Source: Cohnella endophytica (GTDB lineage: Bacteria; Bacillota; Bacilli; Paenibacillales; Paenibacillaceae). From it: DNA of 64,000 nucleotides. The stretch is taken from positions 496,001 through 560,000 of the forward strand of contig NZ_RBZM01000004.1 of the NCBI RefSeq assembly GCF_003628305.1, in the 5' to 3' direction. The translations under genes and the position numbers were made by a program. Below the pieces are notes generated by a model. It saw only the letters and a list, made by a program, of their open reading frames with translations, made no database searches and was not told the DNA's origin. Each line of letters begins with the position of its first letter. Position 1 is the first letter of the stretch. Positions 63,880 to 64,000 of the stretch are shown here, piece by piece.

Positions 63880-64000
63880 TTCAAAAAGAAATTTGTTTTG
63901 AAAATGGGTTTCATTGCGCGGATTTCGCCATAACCGAGAGATTCGGTTCCAGTAGGGATGTTCAGCCGCAGCCCGCTGGCGGTTCGTCCGAGAGGGTGTC
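63880..64000 (-). promoter_or_regulatory. Likely S4 autoregulatory leader of rpsD (partial)
   Basis: The 120 bases before rpsD contain ACCGA-ATCTC-TCGGT hairpins and GGCGAAATCC elements like those of Bacillus rpsD leaders, in which S4 binds its own mRNA. The upstream end and promoter are outside the window. Confidence 0.5.

Overview
The window reads as chromosomal DNA of a spore-forming Gram-positive bacterium of the Paenibacillaceae (Cohnella/Paenibacillus type). The reasons are family-level: a PyrR-type pyrimidine operon, CcpA, an acuA/acuC pair facing acsA, YjcZ-type tiny proteins, DUF1292/DUF1885/DUF1054/DUF1450 proteins, a bacilliredoxin-like YtxJ, ribosome binding sites of the AGGAGG type, frequent TTG/GTG starts and many Rho-independent terminators. 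Base composition is moderately GC-rich. I see no insertion sequence, prophage or CRISPR array.

Layout. 1-7.7 kb: pyrimidine operon pyrR(partial)-pyrC-carA-carB-pyrF-pyrE, without pyrB or pyrD between these genes. 7.8-10.4 kb: a YvyF-like protein and a two-gene ABC exporter. 10.5-10.9 kb: an inverted array of 54-57-bp repeats between convergent genes. 10.9-13.9 kb: a NagZ-like lipoprotein and glutaminyl-tRNA synthetase on the minus strand. 14.2-21.4 kb: a tightly coupled five-gene operon (ABC ATPase, lipoprotein adaptor, large FtsX-type permease, second ABC ATPase with an AbrB-like tail, solute-binding lipoprotein). 21.5-22.5 kb: two tiny genes and tRNAs fMet, Ile2(CAU) and Leu(UAA). 22.5-26.0 kb: ung, an SPL-like radical SAM protein, an SLH-like secreted protein and a group of tiny membrane proteins. 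26.1-28.4 kb: arsC-arsB divergent from a SoxR-like MerR regulator. 28.4-33.3 kb: mostly small proteins of unknown role, tRNA-Val and an MBL hydrolase. 33.3-41.8 kb: Orn/Lys/Arg decarboxylase, MFS and RND pumps, DUF1054, an unknown protein and a YceI protein. 41.9-47.2 kb: gnd, aroK, rhodanese, two crcB genes, an unusual EPSP synthase and a CoA-binding protein. 47.2-51.1 kb: a structured leader followed by a PTS IICBA gene and ptsI. 51.2-59.0 kb: PfpI, VanZ, zinc-ribbon and YtxJ proteins, ccpA, mtnN, acuC-acuA and divergent acsA. 59.1-64.0 kb: class A penicillin-binding protein, ferritin, a Fur-controlled DUF1450 protein and rpsD with its leader.

Connections. Carbon control is concentrated at 47-59 kb (sugar PTS, enzyme I, CcpA and the acetate gene pair, which carries a cre-like site). 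Ferritin and the DUF1450 gene, whose promoter contains a Fur box, form an iron pair. The best candidates for undescribed biology are the exporter/solute-binding hybrid operon, the ars operon behind a SoxR-box-like 19-bp-spacer promoter, the duplicated YjcZ control region, the nested RNA leader of the PTS gene, the divergent EPSP synthase and the inverted repeat array.
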